The position numbers and the translations under genes were made by a program. From Streptomyces sp. SM10 (GTDB lineage Bacteria; Actinomycetota; Actinomycetes; Streptomycetales; Streptomycetaceae), in the NCBI RefSeq assembly GCF_002910915.1, contig NZ_NEUF01000128.1:1-50979 (forward strand): 50,979 nucleotides of DNA. The letters run 5' to 3'. The notes under the pieces were generated by a model. That model did no database searches. It had not been told where the DNA came from and saw only the letters and a program-made list of their open reading frames with translations. Below, piece after piece: positions 16,538 through 24,529 of this stretch. The stretch's first letter is position 1. Each line of letters begins with the position of its first letter.

Positions 16538-17161
16538 TCAGTTCTCGGCCGCGAGTCCGGCCTTGATGGCCCGGGTGAATCTCACGACGCGCTCGGCCTG
16601 GACCCGTGCGGCGGTCAGGGTCTGCTCGGCGACCGGGATGTCGCCCTGCCCGGAGACGTGGGAGGTGCCGTACGGATTGCCGTCGACGAATTTCGTCGGG
16701 TCCGTGTAGCCGGGAGGGACCAGGATGCCGCCGAAGTGGTGGATCGTGTTGTACAGGGCCAGCAGGGTGGACTCCTGACCGCCGTGGGTGGTGCTGCTGG
16801 CGGTGAAGCCGCTGTAGACCTTGTCGGCGAGCTGTCCCGCCTGCCAGAGGCCTCCCAGGGTGTCGAGGAACTGCTTGAGCTGGGCGGCGACGTTGCCGTA
16901 CCGGGTGGGCGTGCCGAGGATCACCGCGTCCGCCCAGACCATGTCGTCGGGCGAGACCTCGGGGATGTCCGCGGTCGCCTCCGCATGCTCGGCCCAGGCC
17001 GGATTGGAGTCGATGGCCGCCTGCGGGGCGAGCTCTGCGACCTTCCGCAGCCGCACCTGCGCACCGGCGTTCTCGGCGTCCCGCGCGATGGCCTTCGCGA
17101 TCGTCGAGATGGTGCCGGTGGACGAGTAGTAGATGACGGCGACGTTGACGGACGTGGGCAT
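16538..17161 (-). CDS. wrbA: NAD(P)H:quinone oxidoreductase, WrbA type (flavodoxin-like)
   Basis: 207 residues; ATG 17161 with GGAGG about 7 nt upstream. The N-terminal strand and P-loop VNVAVIYYSSTGTISTIAKAIA bind FMN phosphate, and ILGTPTRYGNVAAQLKQFLDTLGGLW together with SGFTASSTTHGGQESTLLALYNTIHHFGGILVPPG is the WrbA-specific region. WrbA tetramers carry out two-electron quinone reduction in the cytoplasm and avoid semiquinone radicals. It is embedded between a YbjQ-like gene (40 bp upstream) and gadB (15 bp downstream), probably one transcript, which suggests a shared stress response. Confidence 0.93.
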   Translation of the reverse strand: MPTSVNVAVIYYSSTGTISTIAKAIARDAENAGAQVRLRKVAELAPQAAIDSNPAWAEHAEATADIPEVSPDDMVWADAVILGTPTRYGNVAAQLKQFLDTLGGLWQAGQLADKVYSGFTASSTTHGGQESTLLALYNTIHHFGGILVPPGYTDPTKFVDGNPYGTSHVSGQGDIPVAEQTLTAARVQAERVVRFTRAIKAGLAAEN

Positions 17162-17201
17162 GCGGGAACCTCCGGGGGGGGTGAGGGGAAAAGGGTGCCG
17201 G

Positions 17202-17567
17202 TCAGGCCTTGCTGATCACGGCCGCCGTTCCGTAGGCGCACACCTCGGTGCCCACCTCGGCCGCCTCGCTCACGTCGAAGCGCATCATCAGCACCGCGTT
17301 CGCGCCGCGCGCCCTGGCCTGGTCGACGAGCCGCTCCATCGCCTGGTTGCGGGTCTCGACGAGTGTCTTGGTCAGCCCTTTCAGCTCACCGCCGATCATC
17401 GACTTCAGACCGGCGCCGATCTGGCTGCCGAGATGGCGGGAGCGGACCGTGAGCCCGAAGACCTCGCCGATGACCTGTGTCACCTGGTATCCGGGTACGT
17501 CGTTCGTGGTGACGACCAGGACGTCCGCCTGGGGTGTCTGTCCGCCGCCGAAGTCCTCAATGCCCAT
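17202..17567 (-). CDS. YbjQ/UPF0145 family protein
   Basis: 121 residues, ATG 17567 with a strong GGAGGT site. The frame continues far upstream but only this portion is conserved-looking. Family features are VLVVTTNDVPGYQVTQVIGEVFGLTVRSRHLGSQIGAGLKSMIGGELKGLTKTLVETR and the C-terminal GANAVLMMRFD... EVCAYGTAAVI. It is sometimes described as a heavy-metal-binding domain and forms pentamers in known structures; its physiological role is not established. It is first in a likely operon with wrbA and gadB, and divergent from the DedA gene (150-bp intergenic region). Confidence 0.85.
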   Translation of the reverse strand: MGIEDFGGGQTPQADVLVVTTNDVPGYQVTQVIGEVFGLTVRSRHLGSQIGAGLKSMIGGELKGLTKTLVETRNQAMERLVDQARARGANAVLMMRFDVSEAAEVGTEVCAYGTAAVISKA

Positions 17568-17717
17568 GGTGTGGCACCTCCTGCGGAAAGCTTTGCCCTG
17601 CTTCGGGCCGTGCGCATCCGCGCTTACGCCAGTGGAACCCAGCCGTCCTCCCCGGCGTTGATAGCTTGGGACGGCCACGCAGCCGCCGCACATCGACCCA
17701 CCCTGGAGCCCGGACCC

Positions 17718-19100
17718 TTGAATACGCTTGCGCTCGGCCCGAGCTGGCTGGACCCGGATTACCTGCTCAACACCTTCGGGCTGCCCGGCCTCCTGCTCAT
17801 CGTGTTCGCCGAGTCCGGGCTGCTCATCGGCTTCTTCCTCCCCGGTGACTCCCTGCTGTTCACCACGGGTCTCCTGGTCACCACCGGCGACCTGAAGTAC
17901 CCCCTGTGGCTCGTCTGCCTCCTGGTCGCGCTGGCGGCGATCATCGGCGACCAGGTCGGCTATCTCTTCGGACGCAAGGTGGGGCCGTCCCTCTTCAAGC
18001 GCCCGGACTCCCGGCTCTTCAAGCAGGAGAACGTCGAGAAGGCGCACGAGTTCTTCGAGAAGTACGGCCCGAAGTCGCTGGTGCTCGCCCGCTTCGTGCC
18101 CGTCGTCCGGACCTTCACGCCGATCATCGCCGGTGTGAGCCGGATGGAGTACCGCTCGTTCATCACGTTCAACATCATCGGCGGCGTGCTCTGGGGCGTC
18201 GGGGTGACGCTGCTCGGGGCGGCGCTCGGCAACATCGCCTTCGTGCACGAGAACATCGAGATGATCCTCATCCTGATCGTGCTGATCTCGGTGGTGCCGA
18301 TCCTGATCGAGTTCCTGCGGGCGCGCGGCAAGTCGAAGAAGGAAGGCGCTGCTGAGCAGGGCGACGACCGGTCTCCCTCCGACCCGGGCCCGGGCGAGGG
18401 CCCGCACGGCGGAGCGGGCCGGGGCGGCCCTGCCGCCCACCGGTACGCGGACGACCAGGCAGCCCCGTACGACGGCGGCGGCCAGTACGGCACCGGCCAG
18501 GCCGGCCGGTACGAGCAGGGCGCGCAGTACGGCGGCGGTCAGTACGGCGCGCCCCAGGGCGTCGGCGAGTACGGCGATCAGGGTCAGTACGGCGCGCCCC
18601 AGTACGGCGGCGGGCAGGCCGGCGGTCAGTACGGCGCGCCTCGGGGCGGCCAGTACGACCAGGCGGGTCCGTACGGCGCGCCTCAGGGCGGCGGCGGGTA
18701 CGACCAGGGCGCCGCGTACGGCGACGGCCAGGCAGGTCGGTACGGCGGCAACCAGGCAGATCAGTACGACCAGGGCGGTCAGTACGGCGGCGACGCGGCG
18801 GGTCAGTACGGCCGGCCGGGCCAGTACGACCAAGGCGCGCGGTACGGCGCCGGCCAGTACGGCGCACCTCAGGGCGGCGGTCAGTACGGCGGTCAGGGCG
18901 GCCGGTACGACCAGGCCGGCCAGTACGGCGCCGGACAGGCCGCCCCGTACGACGGCGGACACGACGGCCGGTACGACGGTGCTCAGCCCGGTCCGTACGA
19001 CGACGGTGGCGCAGGCCCCTACGGCGACCGGCCCGCGGCCGGCCGGGGCGAGGACAGGGACGACGACCCGGGTCAGTACGGGTGGCAGAACAGGCGCTGA
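17718..19100 (+). CDS. DedA/VTT-family membrane protein with a long Gln-Tyr-Gly repeat tail
   Basis: 460 residues from TTG 17718, with GGAG 9 nt upstream; this gives the familiar MNTLALGPSWLDPDYLLNTFGLPG start, and the longer frame is antisense to ybjQ. Residues 1-200 are a complete DedA protein: FAESGLLIGFFLPGDSLLFTTG, the FGRKVGPSLFKRPDSRLF loop, the conserved ARFVPVVRTFTPIIAGVSRM motif and a last helix ending ~198. DedA proteins are implicated in lipid (undecaprenyl-phosphate or phospholipid) flipping. Residues ~200-250 are charged, and ~250-460 are a low-complexity tail of QYG, YDQG, GAPQGG and GQAG units, with almost no Leu, Ile or Val. Some Streptomyces homologues have shorter disordered tails; I infer an interaction or condensation role. 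It ends in a shared bidirectional terminator. Confidence 0.88.
   Translation: MNTLALGPSWLDPDYLLNTFGLPGLLLIVFAESGLLIGFFLPGDSLLFTTGLLVTTGDLKYPLWLVCLLVALAAIIGDQVGYLFGRKVGPSLFKRPDSRLFKQENVEKAHEFFEKYGPKSLVLARFVPVVRTFTPIIAGVSRMEYRSFITFNIIGGVLWGVGVTLLGAALGNIAFVHENIEMILILIVLISVVPILIEFLRARGKSKKEGAAEQGDDRSPSDPGPGEGPHGGAGRGGPAAHRYADDQAAPYDGGGQYGTGQAGRYEQGAQYGGGQYGAPQGVGEYGDQGQYGAPQYGGGQAGGQYGAPRGGQYDQAGPYGAPQGGGGYDQGAAYGDGQAGRYGGNQADQYDQGGQYGGDAAGQYGRPGQYDQGARYGAGQYGAPQGGGQYGGQGGRYDQAGQYGAGQAAPYDGGHDGRYDGAQPGPYDDGGAGPYGDRPAAGRGEDRDDDPGQYGWQNRR
18465..19080 (+). repeat. Coding tandem-like repeat region (QYG units of the DedA tail)
   Basis: Degenerate 9-30-bp units built on CAGTACGGC, GCGCCTCAGGGCGGC and GGCCAGGCCGG recur through about 615 bp, encoding over fifteen Q/G-Y-G or Y-D-Q-G units. 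The low complexity also produces long spurious open frames on both strands. Confidence 0.8.
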
Positions 19101-19114
19101 CCCGCGAGCGCGCG

Positions 19115-19163
19115 CACGAGAAGGCGCCCCGGTCCCTGCGAGGGGCCGGGGCGCCCTCTCGTG
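19115..19163. terminator. Bidirectional terminator between DedA and ThrE-like genes
   Basis: 18-bp arms (19115-19132 and 19146-19163) pair at 17 positions around a 13-nt loop, built on GGCGCCCCGG. It sits between two convergent genes; the ThrE stop codon begins at the very next base. Confidence 0.85.
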
Positions 19164-20879
19164 TCAGAAGCCCCGGGTCCGCTTGGCCGCCCGGCGGGCT
19201 CCGCCCTCGACCGCGCCCGGCACCCGCATGAAGAGCCGGGAGATCTCGCTCCCCAGATTGACCCCGATGGCGATCGCCAGGGCCGTGGCCACAGCGGTGG
19301 AGAGCGAGGTGAGCCCGGTCTCCACCTCGTTCTGCGCGATGCCCAGCAGACCGAAGTAGGTCGCCGAACCGGGCAGCAGCGGGCCGATCGCGGCCGTGAT
19401 GTAGGGCAACGACGAGCTGTAGTGGTAGCGCGAGAAGAGCTGGCCGAACAGCCCCACCAGACCGGCCGCGACCGCCGTGGCGGCCACCGGTGAGATACCG
19501 CCCTCGCGGGCCATCGCCCCGTAGATGACCCAGGCCACGCCCCCGTTGATGGTCACGGCGAGCACCGTGGACCGCTCCTGCTGGAGCAGGATGGCGAACG
19601 CCAGCGTCAGGCTCATCGAGACCAGGATCTGGAGAACCGGCCGGTCGTTGGCGATGAACCGTGCCTCCGGGTTCAGCTCGGCGCCGAGCTGGACCCCCAG
19701 GTAGAGCATCAGCAGCACGCCCGCCACGATGCCGATGAAGAAGTACATGACCTCCAGGAGCCGGGCTCCCGCGGTGATGTAGTAGCCGGTCAGGCCGTCC
19801 TGCACCCCGGCGACGAGTGCCCTTCCGGGCAGCAGCGCGAAGAGCCCACCGGTGATCACCGCGGAGGGCCGCACATCCGTCGGATGGGTGAGGGTCAGAG
19901 CGATGCCCATCGCGGCGGGGGGCATGGCCGCCACCGTGAACTGGTAGAACTCGGGCAGCCCGCGTCCGGCACAGAGCCAGGCGAGCCGGTCGCCGAGCAT
20001 CGCGCCCGCCGCCGCCACGAGGAAGACCAGCACACCACCGCCGACCAGCACCGACGCGGAGCCGGCCAGCAGACCGGCGGCGGCCGTCAGCACCCAGCCC
20101 GGATAGGGGTGGCGGTTACGGCGGATCTCGGCGAGGCGCCGGTAGGCCTCCTCCAGCGAGACCTCGACGTGCTCCGCCGTGGTGATGTCGTCGATCAGCC
20201 GGAACACGGCGGCCAGCCGCGTGTAGTCGGTGCCCCGGCGGCGCACGGTCCGGCTCGCCGTCACGGGGTCGTCGACCAGGGACGGCTGGTAGGAGATGGA
20301 GATCAGCGTGAAGGTGACCGTCGGCTCGCTGCGGTCGAGCCCGTACGAACGCGACACCGCGAACATCGCCGCCTCGACGTCCTCGGCGCCCTCACCGCCC
20401 GCGAGCAGCAGCTCCCCGATACGGAGCGTCAGGTCGAGCACACGCGGAACCGCGGGCCCCGAGTCATCGGTCTTCTGCACGATCTCGGGTGCCGGACGTT
20501 CGAACACCGGCATCCGCAGCATCGTGCGCATCCGGTCCTGCCACGGCGCTTCCTTGGTGAGCCGGACCATCGGGATGCCGTGCGCGGGAGTGAACGCGGG
20601 CGGCTGCTGCTGGGCGGTGTACCCGCTCGGCGGGACGAAGGCGGACGACAGGGTGTCGGCGCCCGAACCGCCCCCCGGGCCGGAAGCGGAACCCTGGCCG
20701 GAGCCGGACGACGCCGGGGTGTCGGGGTGCACCCCGGCCGGAAGAGCGAATTCCGATGTCGGATGGTCGTCCTCGGGCGGAGTCGTCGGCTGCCCCACAC
20801 CGGTCGGCGGGACGAAGGCGCTGCGTACCTCGTCGGACTGGGGCTTCTGGTCCTCGGGGCCGCCCTGTTCCGCCACCAC
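19164..20879 (-). CDS. Threonine/serine exporter family (ThrE) membrane protein
   Basis: About 571 residues. I place the start at the GTG pair 20879/20876 (MVAEQGGPED...), with GAGG a few bases upstream; the frame up to 21029 crosses the ppa terminator and is not credible. Residues 1-145 are hydrophilic and Pro-rich, with three copies of a short motif: SAFVPPTG, EFALPAG and SAFVPPSG. The conserved ThrE region begins at VLDLTLRIGELLLAGGEGAEDVEAAMFAVSRSYGL. It continues as a ten-helix membrane part in two halves (DUF1212-like then DUF3815-like). Corynebacterial ThrE exports L-threonine and L-serine; substrate here is inferred. It is transcribed separately from ppa, since a strong hairpin (20962-20995) lies between them. 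Confidence 0.85.
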   Translation of the reverse strand: MVAEQGGPEDQKPQSDEVRSAFVPPTGVGQPTTPPEDDHPTSEFALPAGVHPDTPASSGSGQGSASGPGGGSGADTLSSAFVPPSGYTAQQQPPAFTPAHGIPMVRLTKEAPWQDRMRTMLRMPVFERPAPEIVQKTDDSGPAVPRVLDLTLRIGELLLAGGEGAEDVEAAMFAVSRSYGLDRSEPTVTFTLISISYQPSLVDDPVTASRTVRRRGTDYTRLAAVFRLIDDITTAEHVEVSLEEAYRRLAEIRRNRHPYPGWVLTAAAGLLAGSASVLVGGGVLVFLVAAAGAMLGDRLAWLCAGRGLPEFYQFTVAAMPPAAMGIALTLTHPTDVRPSAVITGGLFALLPGRALVAGVQDGLTGYYITAGARLLEVMYFFIGIVAGVLLMLYLGVQLGAELNPEARFIANDRPVLQILVSMSLTLAFAILLQQERSTVLAVTINGGVAWVIYGAMAREGGISPVAATAVAAGLVGLFGQLFSRYHYSSSLPYITAAIGPLLPGSATYFGLLGIAQNEVETGLTSLSTAVATALAIAIGVNLGSEISRLFMRVPGAVEGGARRAAKRTRGF

Positions 20880-20961
20880 TCGACCTCGTTCCTCCTCGAC
20901 TGCTCGTTCGTTCCGGGAGCGCTTCTGCCCAGTATGAGCACGGTCATGGGCCGCACACGCC

Positions 20962-20995
20962 ACGGGCGGCACACCGGTGAAGGTGTGCCGCCCGT
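20962..20995 (-). terminator. Hairpin terminator of ppa
   Basis: Perfect 14-bp arms (20962-20975 and 20982-20995) with a 6-nt loop GGTGAA lie 86 bp beyond the ppa stop on the minus strand and upstream of the ThrE-like gene. Confidence 0.85.
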
Positions 20996-21080
20996 TGTCC
21001 GTACGCCTCGCTGGGCCGCTCGGCCCCATGCGCCGTCATCCGCGGCTCCCGCCCGTAAGCGGAAGCCGGAGGGAATCAGG

Positions 21081-21575
21081 TCAGTGCTTGCCGCCCTGTG
21101 CCTCGAGGCGCTTGCGGGAGGCCTCGATCTCGGCCTCGGCCTCGGTGCGGCCGACCCAGTCGGCGCCCTCGACGGACTTGCCGGGCTCCAGGTCCTTGTA
21201 GACCTCGAAGAAGTGCTGGATCTCGAGGCGGTCGAACTCCGACACGTGGTGGATGTCGCGCAGGTGCTCCACCCGGGGGTCGGACGCCGGGACGCACAGC
21301 AGCTTGTCGTCGCCGCCGGCCTCGTCGGTCATCCGGAACATGCCGATGGCACGGCACTTGATGAGGCAGCCGGGGAAGGTCGGCTCCTCCAGGATGACCA
21401 GCGCGTCCAGCGGGTCGCCGTCCTCGCCGAGGGTGTTCTCGACGAAACCGTAGTCCGCCGGGTAGCTGGTCGAGGTGAAGAGTCGACGGTCCAGACGGAT
21501 CCGACCGGTCTCGTGGTCCACCTCGTACTTGTTCCGCGAACCCTTCGGGATCTCGATAACGACGTCGAACTCCAC
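21081..21575 (-). CDS. ppa: Inorganic pyrophosphatase (family I)
   Basis: 164 residues from GTG 21575, chosen because GGAGGAG precedes it by about 6 nt; an upstream ATG at 21599 would run through this ribosome site. [18 protein letters not shown] holds the Lys and Glu of the active site, and [11 protein letters not shown] is the DxDPxD metal-binding signature. It hydrolyses PPi to drive biosynthetic reactions in the cytoplasm. The length is close to the ~163-175 residues typical of bacterial soluble pyrophosphatases. It is divergent from the carboxypeptidase gene with an 86-bp promoter region. Confidence 0.96.
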   Translation of the reverse strand: MEFDVVIEIPKGSRNKYEVDHETGRIRLDRRLFTSTSYPADYGFVENTLGEDGDPLDALVILEEPTFPGCLIKCRAIGMFRMTDEAGGDDKLLCVPASDPRVEHLRDIHHVSEFDRLEIQHFFEVYKDLEPGKSVEGADWVGRTEAEAEIEASRKRLEAQGGKH

Positions 21576-21661
21576 GGGTGGCTCCTCCATGATCAACACA
21601 TACGACTGGTGGTTAAGTGTCCCTCACGCAGATGAGTGCTCGCGAAAGGGGCTGGTCGACG

Positions 21662-23146
21662 GTGGCCGAGCCGGTGCAGAGACCGACGGACGAACCGTTG
21701 ACCGGGTGGGGCAAGTGGAAAGCCCCCAAGTACCTGAAGCGTGGGAGTGGGCCGGGCGATCTCCGGCTCGTCGCAGGCTCCGCGGTGCTCGGCCTGGTGG
21801 TCGCCGCCGGTGCCGTCCTCGCCGCCGGTCCCTGGGACTCCGGTCAGCGTAAGGCCGAGCGGGACCGGGTGGCCGCCCAGCAGCGCGCAGGTGGTGCACA
21901 TCACGAAGGGACCACCTCGGACGGGCCGGCGCCCGCGCCCAGCGCGCCCGCCGTCCTGAAGGCACTGGGAGCCACGACCGGCCTCACGGCCCCGGCGGGC
22001 ACGAGCGGTCTGGAAGCCGCCCTCGCGCCCCTGTTGGACGTGCCCGCCCTCGGCTCCGTACGCACCGCCGTGGTCGTCGACACGGCCACCGGCAAGCAGC
22101 TGTACGCGCGGGGAGCCGGGACCCCCATGACCCCCGCGTCCACCGTGAAGATCGCCACCACCGTGGCCGCGCTCTCCGCTCTCGGCCCCGACCACCGCAT
22201 CGCGACGACGGTCACGCTCTCCCCGGACTCCCGGACGCTCACCCTCGTGGGCGGGGGCGACCCCACCCTGGACGAGCGGGCCCTGCGCGCCCTGGCGGCC
22301 GACACGGCACGCTCCCTGCGTGACGGCGGCACCGGCACCGTGCGGCTGACGTATGACACCTCGCGCTACTCCGGACCGGCCCTTCACCCCATCGGCCCCA
22401 ACGAGAACATCGCACCCGTCAGCGCCCTCATGGCCGGTGAGGGCCGTCTCGACGCGAGCGACAAGGGACCGGCCCCCCGTACCGACGACCCCGCGGGCGA
22501 TGCCGCACGCACCTTCGCCGGGCTGCTCGGCGACGCGGGCGTCTCCACCCGGTCCGCCCCCTCGTCCGGGCGGTCGGCGGCCGGCTCCCGCACGGTGGCG
22601 ACGCACCTGTCGAAGCCGCTCTCCGCGCTCGTCGAACGGGCCCTGACCAACAGCGACAACGACATCGCCGAGGCCCTGGCCCGGCAGACCGCGCTGAAGG
22701 CGGGGGAGCCCGCGTCCTTCGCCGGGAGCCGCCGTGCCGTCACCGCCCGGCTGAAGGCGCTCGGCCTGCCGCTGAACGGTGCCCGGCTCTCCGACGGCAG
22801 CGGCCTCGACCGCGCGGACAAGGTGACGGCGGGTCTCCTGGCCCGGCTGCTCGCGCTCGCCGCCGCACCGGACCACCCCGAACTCCGGCACGTCCTCACC
22901 GGCCTGCCGATCGCCGGATTCAGCGGCACGCTCGACGACCGCTACTCACAGACGTCGCCCGCTACCGGCCTGATCAGGGCCAAGACGGGCACCCTCACCG
23001 GGGTGAACAGCCTCGCCGGAACCGCGGTCGACGCGCGGGGTCGACTCCTCGCCTTCGCCTTCCTGGCCTCGGGCACCACCTCCCCGGGCGAGGCGGAAGC
23101 CTCACTGGACGCCCTGGCCGCCACACTCACCGAAGCCACCCGGTGA
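21662..23146 (+). CDS. dacB: D-alanyl-D-alanine carboxypeptidase/endopeptidase (PBP4, peptidase S13)
   Basis: 494 residues from GTG 21662; a run of G about 10 nt upstream serves as a weak ribosome site. A cytoplasmic stretch (1-35) precedes one membrane anchor (~36-56, LVAGSAVLGLVVAAGAVLAAG) and the extracytoplasmic domain. Penicillin-binding motifs: SxxK as STVK at 160-163, SxN in LTNSDNDIAEAL, and KTG in RAKTGTLTGVNSLAG. The large insertion between STVK and SDN is the class C PBP4 hallmark. It trims or cleaves peptidoglycan peptides outside the membrane. Here the protein is membrane-tethered rather than having a cleaved signal. Confidence 0.92.
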   Translation: MAEPVQRPTDEPLTGWGKWKAPKYLKRGSGPGDLRLVAGSAVLGLVVAAGAVLAAGPWDSGQRKAERDRVAAQQRAGGAHHEGTTSDGPAPAPSAPAVLKALGATTGLTAPAGTSGLEAALAPLLDVPALGSVRTAVVVDTATGKQLYARGAGTPMTPASTVKIATTVAALSALGPDHRIATTVTLSPDSRTLTLVGGGDPTLDERALRALAADTARSLRDGGTGTVRLTYDTSRYSGPALHPIGPNENIAPVSALMAGEGRLDASDKGPAPRTDDPAGDAARTFAGLLGDAGVSTRSAPSSGRSAAGSRTVATHLSKPLSALVERALTNSDNDIAEALARQTALKAGEPASFAGSRRAVTARLKALGLPLNGARLSDGSGLDRADKVTAGLLARLLALAAAPDHPELRHVLTGLPIAGFSGTLDDRYSQTSPATGLIRAKTGTLTGVNSLAGTAVDARGRLLAFAFLASGTTSPGEAEASLDALAATLTEATR

Positions 23147-23194
23147 GCGGCTGACACCCCACCACGGAGCGACCACCTCACGTACGGTTGACGC

Positions 23195-24340
23195 ATGACG
23201 AGCATCGGTGGTGCCGAGATGGTCGACTGGAATCTCGCGGTCGCGACTGCGACCCGGTTCGTGCGGCCGGGTCCCGAGATCAGCCGCGAGGAGGCCCGCG
23301 CCGTCGTCGCGGAGCTCCGCCGGCATGCCAAGGCCTCGGAGGAGCACGTCCGTTCGTTCACCCGAATGATCCCGGAGGGCCACGAACCCGAGGACACCCC
23401 CGTCCTGGTCGTCGACCGGGCGGGGTGGATCAGGGCCAACGTCGCAGGCTTCCGCGAGCTCCTGGGTCCACTCCTCGGAAAGATGCAGGACCGCCGCGGC
23501 GGCGGCCCGGGCAACGCCGTGCTCGGCGCCGTCGGCGGCAAGGTGACCGGCGTGGAGCTGGGCATGCTCCTGTCGTTCCTGGCCTCCCGCGTACTCGGCC
23601 AGTACGAGACCTTCGCCCCCGCCACCCGGGAGTTCCCCGCGTCCTCCAAGGGCGGCGGGAGGCTGCTGCTGGTCGCCCCCAACATCGTCCACGTCGAACG
23701 CGAACTCGAGGTCGACCCGCACGACTTCCGGCTCTGGGTGGCCCTCCACGAGGAGACGCACCGCACCCAGTTCACCGGGGTCCCCTGGCTCCGTGACCAT
23801 CTGCAGGGCGAGATCCAGACGTTCCTCGACGAGACCGACATCGACCCCATGACCGTGCTGGAGCGCCTCCGTGAGGCCGCGCAGGCCTTCTCCGGAGGCA
23901 GCCGCCCCGAGGGGGAGCGGGGCGAGGAGGGTGACGACGGCGGGCGCAGCCTCGTCGAGATCGTCCAGACGCCCTCGCAGAGGGAGATCCTGGGTCGCCT
24001 CACCGCCGTGATGTCCCTGCTCGAAGGGCACGCGGACTTCGTGATGGACGGGGTGGGCCCCGACGTGGTGGCCTCCGTCGCCGAGATCCGGGAGAAGTTC
24101 CAGCGGCGCAGGGCGCGCGGCGCGAGCCGGCTGGACCTGGCGCTGCGCAAGCTGCTGGGGCTCGACGCGAAACTACGGCAGTACCGCGACGGCGAGAAGT
24201 TCGTCCGGGCCGTGGTCGACGAGGTCGGGATGGACGGGTTCAACCGGGTGTGGACCTCGCCCAACACCCTTCCCACCAAGGCCGAGATCGCCGCCCCGGC
24301 GGACTGGGTGGCGCGGGTGCACCGTAAGGCAGATTCGTGA
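23195..24340 (+). CDS. Zincin-like putative metalloprotease (F420-biosynthesis-associated / DUF2342 family)
   Basis: 381 residues, ATG 23195. The region VALHEETHRTQFTGVPWLRDHL has an HExxH zinc motif (H185-EET-H189), and MSLLEGHADFVMDGVG (~270-285) supplies the likely third ligand Glu. Actinobacterial members of this family are annotated as zinc-dependent metalloproteases or as co-occurring with coenzyme F420 genes; no F420 gene is adjacent here. There is no signal peptide, so it acts in the cytoplasm. It lies between dacB and tilS on the same strand, a conserved actinobacterial order. The target is unknown. Confidence 0.86.
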   Translation: MTSIGGAEMVDWNLAVATATRFVRPGPEISREEARAVVAELRRHAKASEEHVRSFTRMIPEGHEPEDTPVLVVDRAGWIRANVAGFRELLGPLLGKMQDRRGGGPGNAVLGAVGGKVTGVELGMLLSFLASRVLGQYETFAPATREFPASSKGGGRLLLVAPNIVHVERELEVDPHDFRLWVALHEETHRTQFTGVPWLRDHLQGEIQTFLDETDIDPMTVLERLREAAQAFSGGSRPEGERGEEGDDGGRSLVEIVQTPSQREILGRLTAVMSLLEGHADFVMDGVGPDVVASVAEIREKFQRRRARGASRLDLALRKLLGLDAKLRQYRDGEKFVRAVVDEVGMDGFNRVWTSPNTLPTKAEIAAPADWVARVHRKADS

Positions 24341-24403
24341 TCTCGGCCGGTCCTGCGGCAGAAGATTGCCTCGCCAATCACCCATCCGAGGGACCATAGG
24401 GGC

Positions 24404-24463
24404 ATGGGAAGGCGTGCAATGCTCGATGAACAGCTTGGCTCTGTCACCATCGACGCACTCTGA
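24404..24463 (+). CDS. Possible 19-residue leader peptide upstream of tilS
   Basis: ATG 24404 to TGA 24463 encodes MGRRAMLDEQLGSVTIDAL, with AGGGG directly upstream. It fills part of the 189-bp gap before tilS. It may be chance; it would gain weight only if conserved in relatives. Confidence 0.2.
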   Translation: MGRRAMLDEQLGSVTIDAL

Positions 24464-24529
24464 GTGACGGGACTCCGTCCCGTCCTCTCCGAGGCACCCC
24501 CCAAAACTTCACCCCGAAGGGCACCGGAC

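Noticed and set aside
17202..18962. Minus-strand frame of 586 codons across the DedA gene
   Set aside because: Only the last 121 codons (start 17567, with GGAGGT) are a real YbjQ-family gene; the rest is antisense to the low-complexity DedA tail.
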